Assembly: GCA_014529385.2 (NCBI GenBank)
Contig: CM043969.1
Coordinates: 9,463,001-9,527,000 of the forward strand
From: Adiantum capillus-veneris
Taxonomy: Eukaryota > Streptophyta > Polypodiopsida > Polypodiales > Pteridaceae
Direction of reading: 5' to 3'
DNA length: 64,000 nt
Shown here in pieces: positions 10,076 through 20,943 of this stretch (within the stretch, counting starts at the first letter, position 1; each line of letters starts with the position of its first letter). The notes below the pieces were generated by a model. It worked only from the letters and a program-made list of their open reading frames with translations. It did no database searches and had not been told where the DNA came from. The position numbers and the translations under genes are program-made.

Positions 10076-10080
10076 CTTGC
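10076..10080. repeat. Target site duplication CTTGC, right copy (element A)
   Basis: Exact copy of 1,314-1,318. Deleting A plus one copy rejoins the minus-strand extra ORF of element X in frame. Confidence 0.95.
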
Positions 10081-10939
10081 TGTAAGGAATGATGGGAAGG
10101 CTTGCCTTTGCAGCAGTGACGATGGCTTGGGTTTCCTCAAGAGATTCCTGCATCTTGTCTAAACAATTCCTCCTACCCATACACTATGAAGACGACGAAA
10201 CAGGCGAAGGAGAAGAAGACTTACTTGATGCTTCAAAGCCGTACCCAGGTGTTGCTGGTAAAGCTAGTCGACAGTCGAGTGTCTCCTCAGCAGATTTCGT
10301 CTGCTGCTGTAGCGAAGATACCTCAGAGCTTGGCGATGGCGAATGAACAATGGGAGGAAATCGTCGCGCAGGAGATTTGTGAGGAAAAATTCCGACTCTC
10401 CTAACTGTTATACACGTTTGCGCCATAAAATCTCCACCACTCGCCGCTCCTAGACTTGTGAGCGTCACTGTTGTCATGGCAGACATGCACTGGACAAGTC
10501 TTCTACCCATCCTTGAAATGATTATGACTCGCATGCCATCTGACCGTTGGGTGCTTAAAAATTGAGAAGTGTGTTCCCATTGATATTGGACTGGTTCCCA
10601 GTCTGGTTTGATCGCACTGGTACTGATTCTAATATCAGTCTGGTTTGGTTCTACTGGTACTCGTTCTAAAATTGGAACTGGTTGCACATGAAAAAGCCCA
10701 AAAATATCCGATTCTGATATCTCTTGCTCTTCAATTCCCAATTCCCTAGTACCTTGTTCTTGGCCAGATTCTCTAGCTTTTGTATAGTAGAGCTTGATCT
10801 TTGCACCATTATATACTCTTGGCAACAATAATCCAGATAGATCTTTCAGTATTACCGTTCCATTGGAGAAGACCCACTCTACCTCAAATGGTCCTGCCCA
10901 GGCAATCTTCAGGTTTGGCTTCTTCGGCCCCAATCTAAA
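10081..10939 (-). pseudogene. Element X: integrase C-terminus running in frame into the extra ORF
   Basis: The minus-strand frame follows directly on the integrase frame after one stop (10,940-10,942). It begins with the beta-rich integrase C-terminal segment (W-A-G-P-F-E-V, then V-I-L-K-D-L-S-G). It passes through a Gln/Glu-rich linker and a Ser/Pro-rich region, meets a TAG at 10,184-10,186, and continues in the same frame to the insertion point of A at 10,081 and on to 1,318. Either the pol ORF and the extra ORF were once fused or they were separated by a single stop. The extra part has no family I can name. Confidence 0.6.
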
Positions 10940-11850
10940 CTAATAGAGAAGCACCAAATCTCCTTTCTGAAATTCTCGAACCTTAATTCGGCGATCATGC
11001 CACTGCTTTCTTCGTTGTTGAACAATTTCTTGTTCCAGCATAGCCCGTTGCCTGAGTTCATCTAGCTGCATAAGTTCATCTAGGCATTTTTTCAGATTGT
11101 GGTTGAAATCTAAGCCATATTTCTCAGCCATTCTTAGACTTGGGATAACAAAATCCATAGGAACCACAGCTTCATTGCCATACACCATTATGAATGGTGT
11201 CAACCCAGTAGTGACCTTGTAAGCTGTCCTATACGCCCATAAAGCAGTCTGGAGTTTCAAATCCCACTGGTCTGGTTTCTTCTGCACAACCTTAGTGAGA
11301 ATAGTCTTGATTGTCTTATTACTACTTTCAGCCTGTCCATTGCATCTGGGATAATAAGGAGTAGATTTCCGATGCTTGACTGAAAGCATATCCAATAGAA
11401 TTTCCATGGTGTCATTGATAAAATGTGTTCCTTGGTCTGATACAATCTCTACCGGACATCCATATCGACAGACAATATTCTCAAATAGAAACCTTGCAGT
11501 TGATTTGGCTGTGTTGTCAGGAAGAGCCTTAGCTTCAACCCACTTAGTGACATGACAAGTAGCCATTACTATGTACTTGTTCTTCCTGGGGGTAACCTTC
11601 TTAAAAGGTACCATAAAATCTAATCCCCAATTCATGAACACAACCAGTGGTTGTACTGGCGTTAAAGGAGTCATATCTCCAGCTGTAGGTCTACCCATTC
11701 TTTGGCATATATCACAGGTTTTACAAAAACTTCTAACATCAGCAATTAGTGTTTGCCACCACAGACCAGCTTGCAGAATCTTCAAGCTTTTGATGACCAA
11801 AGATTTCTTCTAGTTCTGCTTCCAGTCCTCTGGAAAAGCACCTTGAGAAA
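10940..11850 (-). pseudogene. Element X integrase
   Basis: The minus-strand ORF from 11,800 covers the C-x2-C half of the zinc-binding module (C-K-T-C-D-I-C-Q) and the whole catalytic core. Counting from 11,800, the catalytic residues are Asp61 (G-L-D-F), Asp122 (S-D-Q-G-T-H-F) and Glu158 (N-G-Q-A-E). That is the DD35E spacing, so the core itself is intact. The N-terminal histidine half upstream (about 11,800-11,910) is broken by stops. The core joins viral-like cDNA to the target in the nucleus. The ORF ends in a stop just before the C-terminal domain. Confidence 0.9.
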
Positions 11851-11912
11851 GAAACTGATAAACATCATACCATTCAGGATCAACTGATTCTCCTGCTTCC
11901 AGCTGAAATAAG

Positions 11913-12240
11913 TCAACGTCCCACTGGTTCATCCCTCAAGGGTAATTCTGAATAACCTTCCGTACTTCTTGTTGACAGAAAATTAGTTGCACAGTGATTC
12001 TTGCCAGGCTTATGAAAAATTATGAATTCAAACTCCATTAGGAACATCATCCACCGAATCAGCCTACCTTGAATAATGACTTTATTAATCAAGAACAGAA
12101 GAGCCTGATGGTCCACAAAAAAATGGAACAAATTCCCTAACAAGTAATGCCTGAACTTTGTAGCGCTGAAAACCATTCCAAGGGCTTCTCGCTCAGTAGT
12201 TGTATATCCTTGTTCAGCCTGACTGAATCTGCACTGGCAA
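11913..12240 (-). pseudogene. Element X RNase H
   Basis: Minus-strand segment with the Ty3/Gypsy RNase H signature H-Y-L-L-G-N followed by V-D-H-Q-A-L-L-F-L-I-N-K and a G-R-L-I-R-W stretch. It degrades the RNA strand of the hybrid during reverse transcription. A frame change relative to the RT segment at about 12,140-12,180 and later stops show decay. Confidence 0.85.
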
Positions 12241-13427
12241 AATAAAGAGGATAATCAGTCCTTCCGTCTGGCTGAGCCAATATCACCCCCATCGCCAATC
12301 CCGAAGCGTCCACATGTACATGGAAAATAACATCCCAGTTTGGTTGCCTAAGGACTGGTTTACTGATAATGTCCTTTTTCAAATTCTGGAAGCTCTCCTC
12401 ACATTTAGCAGTCCAATTGAACTTACTGGTCTTCTTTGTGAGTTTGTATAATGGTACTGCTTGAGAAGCAAACTTATGCATAAACCTTCTATAGAAGTTA
12501 ACATATCCCAGGAAAGAGCTCAACTCTGATACATTTCTGGGTGCTTTATCTTGCTGAACACACTGGATTTTATCGTTCGCCATTTCTATTCCATTTCGGG
12601 AAACCACATGTCCCGGTAATTGTCCCTTCTATACTAGGAAAACGGATTTAAATGGATTCAAACAAATCCGCTTCTCCTGACAGCGTTTGAAAACCATTTC
12701 TAGGAATAATACGTGTTGTTCCTCATCTGAATATACAGTAAAGTCATCCATAAAGATAGCAAGGAACCGATGAAGGAACTCATTAAACATTTCCATCATA
12801 CACCACTGAAAGGTAGTTGGTGCATTGCACAGGCCAAAAGGCATCACCAGAAACATGAAAGCTCCCCACTCGGTGATGAAAGTGGTCTTCGCTCTATCTT
12901 CAGGAGTGATCTGTAACTGGTTATAGCCACTGTAACTATCCATAAAGCTATACATTTCATATCCTGCTATCTCATCAAGCAACATGTCAGTAAAAGGCAA
13001 TGGAAATGGACCTTTAATAGTTTGGGAGTTGAGTTTCCTATAGTCAACACAAACTCTCAATTTCCCATTTTTCTTGGGAACTACAACTATGGGAAATAGC
13101 CAATCGCTATTGGCCACCTCTGTGATGAACCCTGAGAAGATTATCAATCTCCTCTTTGACCTTCTTATCATAGTTGGGGTTCATTGGGTATCTTTGCAGT
13201 CATATTGGCCTAGCATCTGTCTTCAATGGTATCCGGTGCTGACATACTTTAGGATCCACCCCTTTCAAGTATGTGTGTTCCCAGGCAAATATGTCTTTGT
13301 AATTCTGGAACATCCTGCGTGCCTTTCCCTTCATTATAGGGTTGAGATGCTTGTTGACATTGATCATCCTAGGACTATCCTCCGAGCCTAGGTTCCATTC
13401 TTCCATTTCTTGGTCGTCTGGAAGCAA
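12241..13427 (-). pseudogene. Element X reverse transcriptase
   Basis: On the minus strand: an N-terminal K-D-I-F-A-W segment (from 13,427), then V-V-V-P-K-K-N-G-K-L-R-V-C-V-D-Y-R-K-L-N, the M-P-F-G-L-C-N-A-P-T-T-F-Q palm motif and a catalytic box F-M-D-D. These are followed by L-G-Y-V-N-F-Y-R-R-F and the H-V-D-A-S connection to RNase H. Stops separate the pieces at about 13,200, 12,629 and 12,610. Family Ty3/Gypsy, Tat-like. RNA-dependent DNA synthesis is no longer possible from this copy. Confidence 0.92.
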
Positions 13428-14200
13428 CCAATTAGGCCCGCCTCCTTTTCGCTTGGTCGATTCCTCAGCATAATCCTAGGATGGCCCATTCAGTTCTGAA
13501 TCAGCATTCTGATCCACTGTGTGTTCTTTGAATGTACTGGCTCCTCTACCATGCCAGTATCGCTGATTCTACCAACCTCCCAGTTAACTGAACTGATCTT
13601 TCCCCTATGTTGATTTCAGTAAGCTGATCTGGGAATTTCTTTTTCTGCTTGTCGGCCTGCTCTTTATTCATTAAAATTGCATTCAAGTCAATCTCTGCTA
13701 AAGGAAATATGTTCAGTGCTGCTAACATCCGTTCGATCTTCTTTGCCTTATACTTCTGGCATAATTCCTTCGGCCTCAGCTCTTTTCTCCAGCTCCTAGT
13801 ATTGTTCATCTAGATCTGAATTCTGTCGCTAGCCCCTTCTATGGTTAAGGTTTGCATAGTCATGAACAGCATGTGCCGTTCTCAACCATGGGCGCCCTAG
13901 CAGCATCCCATATGCCCCTTGCACATCCAGAACTAAGAAGATGGTTTTAAATTTTTCCCTGCCTACTCTTATCTGCATCTTTTCAATCATGCTCGTAGCT
14001 TGTACCACTCTGTGATCTGCCATTCGCACTTTAAATGGTGTTGGCTTTAGATTCGTGATGCCCATTCTCTACTTGAGATGAACTCCCATTATATTGACTC
14101 CTGCTTCTCCATCCAAGATAACATTGAAAGAGATTCCCATTGCTTCCGAACCTTGTAGTCCACCTAAATGAGCGGGACTTCATCATCTCGGACGGCCGTT
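13428..14200 (-). pseudogene. Element X protease and PR-RT linker
   Basis: Around 14,110-14,140 the minus strand encodes V-I-L-D-G-E-A-G-V-N-I-M, a retropepsin-like active site with Glu after D-G. After a stop, the ORF 14,065-13,829 carries M-L-L-G-R-P-W-L-R and V-H-D-Y, the second half of the fold. The ORF 13,809-13,546 is a Lys/Glu-rich linker before RT. It cleaves the polyprotein in related elements. Stops make it inactive here. Confidence 0.75.
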
Positions 14201-14623
14201 AGGTCCACTGTTCTGGCCTCCGCTTCAACTTTCCTGCGCTATCTGATGAAGTGTGGCACTTCAGGCAAGGTTTTTCTGATATCTTCCAGCTCCACAGTCA
14301 ACTTCTGAATTCTATCACAGATTTTAACATGGATTTATTCTTTCTCTTGATCAGACTGGTTGTCAGAGCTCAAGAACTGGTTGTATCTTCACACTGCCAT
14401 CCCTCCCTTGCAGTGCTTCCAATCCTTCCATCAACTCTCACTTCATTAGCCATTCCTTGTACCGCAATAGCATGGTCTCAGGTATGCCCGGTATTGATTG
14501 ATCTTTCTCAGTCGATTGGGCTGGTATCTTCTGAATGACTCGGGCTTCAGAACTTTTTGGCTACTCTGGCAGCTTCTTGGCTAAATCCTCCGTGATTTTA
14601 GCCGCTAGTTCTCTCTGCTCTTG

Positions 14624-15182
14624 TCATTCATCTACCACCTTCTCTTTACCCTTGGCCTTCCAAATTTCTCTTTGTTGAGCCCATTTGCTGCTGTCCGTAG
14701 TGACTGGTTTTTTTGAAGTATCTGGAATTTCTTCAATTACCATGCCTTCGCTTCTTGTGACTACCCGTACTGGGACTGGCTCTGGTGCCTTAGCCTCACT
14801 AGCAGTAGGTGCAGGTGCGTCTGGGCATTGAGCTACAAAATGGTCGTACTTCCCACAAGTGTAGCAATTCATACTCTGACTCGGCCCATACCCGTTTGGA
14901 ATCGGCCGCGTCCTTGACCAGTACCAAAAGTACTTGGTCTCTCCTCTTGAGATGCTTTGGCGGGTTCTACTTTCACTGGTTCTGTATAGGCTACCATTGT
15001 GACAGGTCTTTGCCCTTCTTAAAGTGATGAATTCTCATACCACAATTGTTCCATAAATGACCAAGGGCCTTACAGTAAGTACATTGTGGGCACTCATTGG
15101 AGATATGGTCCTTGGATTTGCATTTCGAACACCAAGTCTCCATCTTCCGAACTGGCTGTCTGGTGTGGCTAATCTTGGCAAT
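14624..15182 (-). pseudogene. Element X: zinc-knuckle region of gag
   Basis: Three CCHC knuckles on the minus strand: C-S-K-C-x4-H-x4-C and C-T-Y-C-x4-H-x4-C back to back at about 15,060-15,145 (in frame with gag after the TAG at 15,183), and C-Y-T-C-x4-H-x4-C at about 14,825-14,866. These nucleocapsid modules bind RNA. A Pro/Ala/Glu-rich spacer follows. Frames are broken between the second and third knuckles. Confidence 0.85.
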
Positions 15183-16262
15183 CTATCTAGCCATTTCTTC
15201 AATCTTATTAGTCCAGGATCCCTTCTTTGACTTATCCTTGGACCGTTCATTAGAGCTGCTTTCAGAGCTGCTGGACACCTCACTAGAATAAGAACTCTCA
15301 GTAGCAGTGCTACTACTACTGGATCTTCTCTTTTTATGGCTCTTTTCCTTCTTGGCTTGCTGTTCCAGCTTTAGTGCCCGTTGTACCAGATCATTGAATT
15401 TCTTGGTTGGAGCTGGTACCTCCTGCTCCCTAAGCTTTTTGCTTCTAAAACCAATCAGAAACCATGCACGCAACCTCTTCTCGGATGGCGGTTCCTGTAA
15501 CTGCTTGGTTAGCTCCTTCATTTTTTTCACATAACTTCGAACTGACAGATTCCACTGCTTGATCATATCCAGTTCACTAAGGATATCTTCATCACCTCTA
15601 TTGTTGGAATACTCCAGTCGGAAGGCTTTAAGCAGTTTGTTGTAGGATCTGAGCTGACAGGCGGGGTAATGGTAATACCACTTGCTCGCTGCCTCCTTCA
15701 AGGTTTGCGGAAAGTATTCCCCCCAATCATCTTCATCAATATTTTTCAGTTCAGCATACTGCTCAAAAGCCTGTATGTGAACGTCTGGATCATCCCTCTT
15801 ACCTCCCTTGAATATTGGGAAAGACATTTTCAGGGAAGATGTGTAATCATTCCGATTACCACTGATTCTGCTGCTTCTCTTCTTAGATTCAGAACAATGC
15901 TTGGAAGTCTTCTTGTAGTTTTCAGTATCTGCATCCCAATCAATGTCTATTTCTGTCTCTGTGTCAGTGTCCTCCTTGGCCTGTCTTCTAGAAGTGCGGT
16001 GACTACCTTTACTTCCCTTGGTACCCTCATCCCCCTGCCTGGACCGAGAAATCTTGGCTTTCCGTGCTTCCCTTTCTGCCCATCTATGTCGAGAATGACT
16101 GGACTGCTGTGAGTCCTGCGTCTCATCAGCCTGACTATGCTCCCCCTGAGCCTCAGTGTCAGTCACCTTCTCTTGCTTAGGGTCAGACTCTCTACCTGAC
16201 TCCTCAGGAATAGGATCAACACGGATGTTGGATTTCTGGCCACGACTAGTTTTGGGTGCCAT
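15183..16262 (-). pseudogene. Element X gag (N-terminal and capsid part)
   Basis: The open frame continues upstream to 16,334, but the first ATG is at 16,262-16,260 (M-A-P-K-T-S-R-G), about 55 bases past the primer-like site, so I start there. A charged Ser/Arg/Glu-rich N-terminal region is followed by a retrotransposon gag domain (F-P-I-F-K-G-G-K-R-D-D-P-D-V-H-I to R-A-L-K-L-E-Q). The end is a Ser-rich, Lys-rich tail. A TAG at 15,183-15,185 separates it from in-frame zinc knuckles. Length and order fit a Tat-type gag. Confidence 0.88.
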
Positions 16263-16315
16263 TGTTGAAACTTCCAACTGGGAGAAGAATATTTCAGTCA
16301 AACGAGCTTCAGCTC

Positions 16316-16336
16316 TAGCCACCGTGATCGCCAAAA
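16316..16336 (-). other. Probable primer binding site of element X
   Basis: Read on the minus strand, TTTTGGCGATCACGGTGG directly follows a CA that would end the LTR. It starts with TGG, as plant primer sites do. I cannot assign the tRNA with certainty. Confidence 0.5.
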
Positions 16337-16901
16337 TGGAATTGGAGTTGATCTCTTGAGATAGCTAATTCCAGTGTTAGAAGATTTCAGCTATAGGTGA
16401 TGTATTAGTTCAGACATTAGACTGGACAGAGAATCAGAAACTGAACTGGAATCTATCTACTGGAATAAGAACTAGACTATGTTCTGAGAATAATATTCAG
16501 ATTCAGATTGAGAGTACTGAATACAGAGTAAGTGTAACTGGAATATTTTTTGTGATTGGAATTACAGATGAAAGATTACAGTGAGTATGATGTGATTTAC
16601 AGATAGAGTACAACCGACAACAACTGCCAATGATTCACAACTCAAGTACAAATGCCGCCAAAATGCTAACCCGACTATGCTCAAGATTATGCTAACCCAG
16701 ATGCCAACCCGATTACCATGTAATGGGTCCTATTTATATGCCTTGGGTTTGCCATGGTAATTAGCGTAGTAATTACTGACTAATTCACTTTCCGTCTCAT
16801 AAGAGAGCGTTCCCAGTTAGTGAAACTGTCAGCCGGCTACTACAGGGAGAGAGTAGTAATGCCTAATTGTACTTAGCCATTAACATAAGCCTAAGCCTAC
16901 A
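16337..16901 (-). repeat. Probable 5' LTR of element X
   Basis: Non-coding AT-rich block next to the primer site. The forward-strand start TGGAATTGG (16,337) gives the CA end on the minus strand; TGTAGGCTTAGG ending at 16,901 is a plausible TG start. A minus-strand TATA-like CATATAAATAGG lies at about 16,728-16,740. The partner LTR is outside the window, so the outer border is tentative. Confidence 0.5.
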
Positions 16902-17329
16902 CTTTCTCCTAGAGAAATACTAGCCATTCTTGTAAGCTATCCTTGGAAAGAAGATCAACTCTAATCGAAGAAGGTCGTGGACTTAGTATATCAATCAAAT
17001 TTGAATTCTTCTCTCTCCCCATCAAAAATGGTGCTGAAGGGTTTGACAAGTAAGATGTGTTCTACATTGATATTTTGTTGATTTCTTGTTGTTTTCTTTT
17101 TCATCTCTAATCCAACATATATATATATATATCTAATCTCATCTCCTTAACCAAACCTATCTCTTTCACTCTTAGAATTCATTCTCTCTACAAAATTCTA
17201 GGTTCTCCTTGCTACAGGTACATCTCTCCCCGCAGTATCCTTATTTCCTACGGGTAAGAATAGGGCTTGGGAGGGAACTTCTCATCTCTTCACTTCTCTC
17301 ATATCTACATTTCTCACATACTATCCTAG
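16902..17329. other. Unassigned spacer
   Basis: AT-rich, with a (AT)n run at about 17,117-17,132. There are scattered splice-like sequences (AAGTAAGA at 17,050, a pyrimidine tract then ACAG at 17,217), but I could not join them into an open coding frame. Confidence 0.4.
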
Positions 17330-17755
17330 ATGAATAATCCACATGATGAAAATTTCTATTGCTTCCACTCTGTGCGACCTATTAGAATTAATGTATGGAT
17401 TAGCCGTAAAATACACTTTCAACAACGTATAGTGTTTCAGTTTGGCCCAGAAAGGCTCAATGAAATACTTCTTTCACCGGATCCCATCATACTACCTCTT
17501 ATAGACTATAAATTTTCTTTAGATGTAAGTAGTTATCTTGCTATGAACCAAGGGAATTTGTACACACAATTAATCCCAATCACTAGACAAAACATTTATA
17601 TTGTGGTGAGCACAAAACTACAATTCCAAAGAACAATTTGTAGCCTGTTTGGTCAGCAAAGATTGAATGCCATTAACTCATCTATTAACCCTTTCATATT
17701 ACCCATGATACGATATGACCATAGTCTTGATGTTTTCATCTTTGTGTTGTTTTGA
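17330..17755 (+). CDS. Hypothetical 141-aa ORF with an internal duplication
   Basis: The ATG at 17,330 opens 141 codons unrelated to the surrounding pols. The protein contains two similar halves: residues about 22-70 and about 88-136 share F-Q-x-R, F-G-x-x-R-L-N, I-L-P-x-I-x-Y and S-L-D-V in the same order. The N-terminus has no clear signal peptide and there is no strong membrane segment. It lies between the ends of elements X and B and could be an exon of a lost host gene or a retroelement accessory ORF. I do not recognise the family, and its expression is unproven. Confidence 0.35.
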   Translation: MNNPHDENFYCFHSVRPIRINVWISRKIHFQQRIVFQFGPERLNEILLSPDPIILPLIDYKFSLDVSSYLAMNQGNLYTQLIPITRQNIYIVVSTKLQFQRTICSLFGQQRLNAINSSINPFILPMIRYDHSLDVFIFVLF

Positions 17756-17893
17756 TATTCTCTTTTGTATTCTTTCTTTGTGTGTGTGAGTACAAGAGAG
17801 AAAGAATGAAGATTCTTTGATTGCACTTCCTTCCAAACCCTATACTTCATGGCGTCTATGGTTTAACTCCTTCATATAGTTTCTGGAGTTCTC

Positions 17894-18960
17894 TCACAAA
17901 CTCTCACAGCCAAAAGCCCGGTGCTTTCCTGGCAAGATCGCAAATTTCTTGACAACGGTCCAGTGGAACTCAATAAGAATCTTGTACAAAGGACGAGCTA
18001 TCTTGGCAAAGTTTAAAATAAACCATCTGTAATAATCAACATAACCCATGAACCTTTGAACTCCTTTATAGTTTGTAGGTGGTGGCAAATCATCAATGGC
18101 TTTAATTTTGCTCTCATCTATGGAAATCCCATTTTTGTACACTATATGCCTTTAAATGACTCCATGTTTAACCCAAAATTGGCATTTGAAAGGGTTTAAG
18201 GAGATGCGATACAATCTGCACTTCTCAAACACTTTTTGTAAACATGATAGATGTTCTTTCCAAGAAGAATAAACACAAAGGTCATCTAAGAAAGCTTCGC
18301 AAAACTCCCTCAAATATTCTCTAAAAGCAGTGATTATTAATCTTTGGAAGGTAGCAGGAGCATTGGTTAAGCCAAAAGCCATAACACAAAATGCGAACAC
18401 TCTGAATTCAGATATAAAAGCTGTCTTAGCTTGGTCCTCTAGTGCAATTGTGATTTGATCGTATCCAGAGTACCCATCTGAAAAGCTATAAGCTTCCTTC
18501 CCTGCCACTCTTTCAAGCACATGTTCTGAATATGTCAAGGGGTAATGGTCCCTCCTAGTGATGGAATTGACCTTTCTAAGATCCACACACAGTTTGAGTT
18601 TCCCATTCTTTTTTGGCACAATCAGTATTGGAGACACCCATTCTGAGTGCTCAATAGTGTATATGAGTTCATATTTGACAATCTTTTCAATCTCTTCTTG
18701 AACAATCTTTGCATATTTAGGATGCATTGGGTAGGGTCGTTGCTGGAGTGGTTTAGCCATGCTATTCATGGGGATTTTGTGCTGCACCACGGAAGGCGGA
18801 ACACCTTTCATATCATGATATGTCCGAGAAAATATATCCTTGAATTCCTTGAGAAGTTATTTAAGTACATACTCCTCAGTCTCTGTCAGATCATCTTGGG
18901 CAATGAAAATAGATTTGGACTCTTCTCTTTGTTCTGCAAACTCTATTTCCTTAACTATCA
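17894..18960 (-). pseudogene. Element B reverse transcriptase
   Basis: From about 18,960 the minus strand encodes the pre-RT segment (E-F-A-E-Q-R-E, then F-K-D-I-F-S-R-T-Y-H-D-M-K-G and Q-H-K-I-P-M). The ORF 18,811-18,152 has I-V-P-K-K-N-G-K-L-K-L-C-V-D-L-R-K-V-N, M-A-F-G-L-T-N-A-P-A-T-F-Q and the catalytic F-L-D-D box. The ORF 18,142-17,894 adds F-M-G-Y-V-D-Y-Y-R-W-F and then loses frame at the start of RNase H, where the element is truncated. Family Ty3/Gypsy, Tat-like. Confidence 0.9.
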
Positions 18961-19590
18961 CTGGACCCTCATAGACTCCATTGCTTCCATCGATAGGTTT
19001 TCTTTGAGCCTTTGTATACACAACCTTACGCTCCTCTGTGGTGTAGGATTTGATGATTGGGTGCAGGGTGTAATTCTATGGGGTCTTGCTGTTCTATGGA
19101 CTATGATTTCACTTTCGCTTCCTTTTTCTATTGAGCTAACTCTCGATTTTGTCGTCTCCTTACGATCCGCAACTTTGGCTTCTCTGTAGTCTCTAGCTGT
19201 GTGATGTCAATAGGTTGTGAACACCACATAACTCTTGAAGGTATTCACCCCAATTATCTACCAACTTTCGATGAGCATCACATGCCCCTACATAATAAAT
19301 CCATTATGCGGTAGATTTCTTTTCATTTATTCTAGCATGCACATTTTCTTGATAACATCTCCTCTTATATCTCTTACTCTTCTTATCTAATTTTTTATTA
19401 CGGGCTGATCTTTAGTGAAGAGTCACTAGATGAATCACTACTTGTGTCTTTTGCTCTCCTGGATAGATTGTCAGCTAGGGTACCACTAGGCCCTGAATGG
19501 TTTGTCCCCACATTTGCACTAAGATTTAACTCAGATTATTCGTCCTCAGAGTCGATTTCAATTGATGATTCTGACTCCAAATTGAGTGGG
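18961..19590 (-). pseudogene. Element B: PR-RT linker remnant
   Basis: Low-similarity region with many stops. One minus-strand frame shows an acidic patch (S-S-I-E-I-D-S-E-D-E) and a Ser/Asp-rich stretch. Nothing here resembles the WVPK tail that A has at the corresponding place. Confidence 0.45.
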
Positions 19591-20943
19591 CTATAGTCTT
19601 GTGACATTATTGATTCCAATGTCAGTCAAGCCTTCATCCTGTAGGTCATTATAAACTATATGCATTACTTCTAGCATATTTAAGGGTACGAGTTGTGGCA
19701 TTTCATCCCCCTCATGTGTTACCCTATTTCCCCAAGTGTCTATGGTTGCTGCTAGGTGGACCCAATCCACATTGTCAGACTGAGTCATCCCAGGTAGAAC
19801 ATCCATATAAGGAGAATCTTCCCCAACATCAGTGTCCACTTCACACGTGTAGCAATATTGCAATGGGATCGAGAAAACTGTGGTGTCGCATCTCTGATCA
19901 ATTATAAATCTATTTCCTAGAGGATGTGCTCAACTAGTTACAAGATCCACTTGAATGACAAAATCTTGGAACTACAAGTAGACATGGTTTTTAGACCAGT
20001 CATGCACCATTTTTGCTTCCCTGATGAAAGGACGTCCTAAGATCATCTCAGATGACATAGTGTACTTGGAGAAATCCATAACAACAATGAAGGTATTTCT
20101 TATTTTATGTTTAAAGACCTTGATCTTGAGATCTTCTAGCATCCTAATAGGTTTAACAATAGACCCATTGGCCATCTTTACTACCATGATTGTGGTCCCA
20201 AGGTGAGGTCTTCCCATAGCTTCCCAAAAAAAATTAGTCACAATGCTAACCCCAGTGCCACCATCAAGGATTCCCTTCACAGTTAATCCCTTCGTACTGA
20301 TTGGTATGGTCGCATTGGATTCATCACCCTCAAAGTATTGTCCCAACTTGTTACCAGGTATTTCTACAACAGAGTTCTCATCTAGGTTGGGTTGTGGATC
20401 TAAGTATTCCTCCTCCATTGGCATCTCCCTAGCTCCATCCATCTTTGCAAATTGTGGTAGCTCGACTTTCAATTCTCCATTGAGGAAAGCTCGAAGAGCT
20501 AAGAATAGCTCGCGGTCTCCATATAGCTTGGACATGATGGTGGTTCTAACTTCTGCAGCAGCCATAAAATCCATCAATTTGGCAATGTTTAATGGCACCT
20601 TTTGGGCTTTAGTCCCTTGGCATGGGAAATATGGGATCTCCATTTCTTCGATAGGGTCAGGTAGTCTCTTTGTCAACATTCTTTCCAACAAGAGGTGAGT
20701 ACACCCACTTTCCCATGACTTCAAGAAACTTTCTTCTTGGATGAAACTAGGTATGGCTAGGGGTCTATGAACTTTGTGAGGTTGTTGTTGCGTAGGGAAC
20801 ACTCTGTCTGTAATCTGGATCTGCCTAGGTGCTAGCTTTAGATCCCTTTGGGTCTCTTCTACCAAACTCCTTAATTCTTGACTCGCTCGATCTCCTCTGT
20901 AGGGTTTGGGTAAGTTCCTATCTTCTTCTTGGGTCCTGGCCAT
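19591..20943 (-). pseudogene. Element B protease region
   Basis: The ORF 20,943-19,972 matches A residues about 1,090-1,405, with L-D-G-G-T-G-V-S-I-V as the active site and I-L-G-R-P-F-I downstream. The ORF 19,863-19,591 matches the following Y-C-Y-T-C segment and D-V-L-P-G-M-T-x-S-D-N-V-D-W-V-H, up to M-H-I, where similarity to A ends. The protease is a retropepsin-type aspartic protease that would process Gag-Pol. The two ORFs are separated by stops at 19,864-19,971. Confidence 0.88.

Larger units (their letters stand above)
1..16901 (-). mobile_element. Element X: decayed Tat-like Ty3/Gypsy LTR retrotransposon, interrupted by element A
   Basis: Read on the minus strand, the order is LTR (about 16,901-16,337), primer-like site, gag with three CCHC knuckles, protease, RT, RNase H, integrase, then an extra ORF running off the left edge. 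The order PR-RT-RH-IN is that of Ty3/Gypsy. The segment before RT (KDIFAW followed by KGVDP and QHRIP) resembles plant Tat-type elements. The coding frame is broken by several stops and shifts, so this copy is dead. Element A sits inside the extra ORF at 1,319-10,075. The far LTR lies outside the window. Confidence 0.85.

Noticed and set aside
17040-17340. Possible small host gene with two introns upstream of the 141-codon ORF
   Set aside because: Donor- and acceptor-like sites exist, but joining them gives a stop within a few codons.
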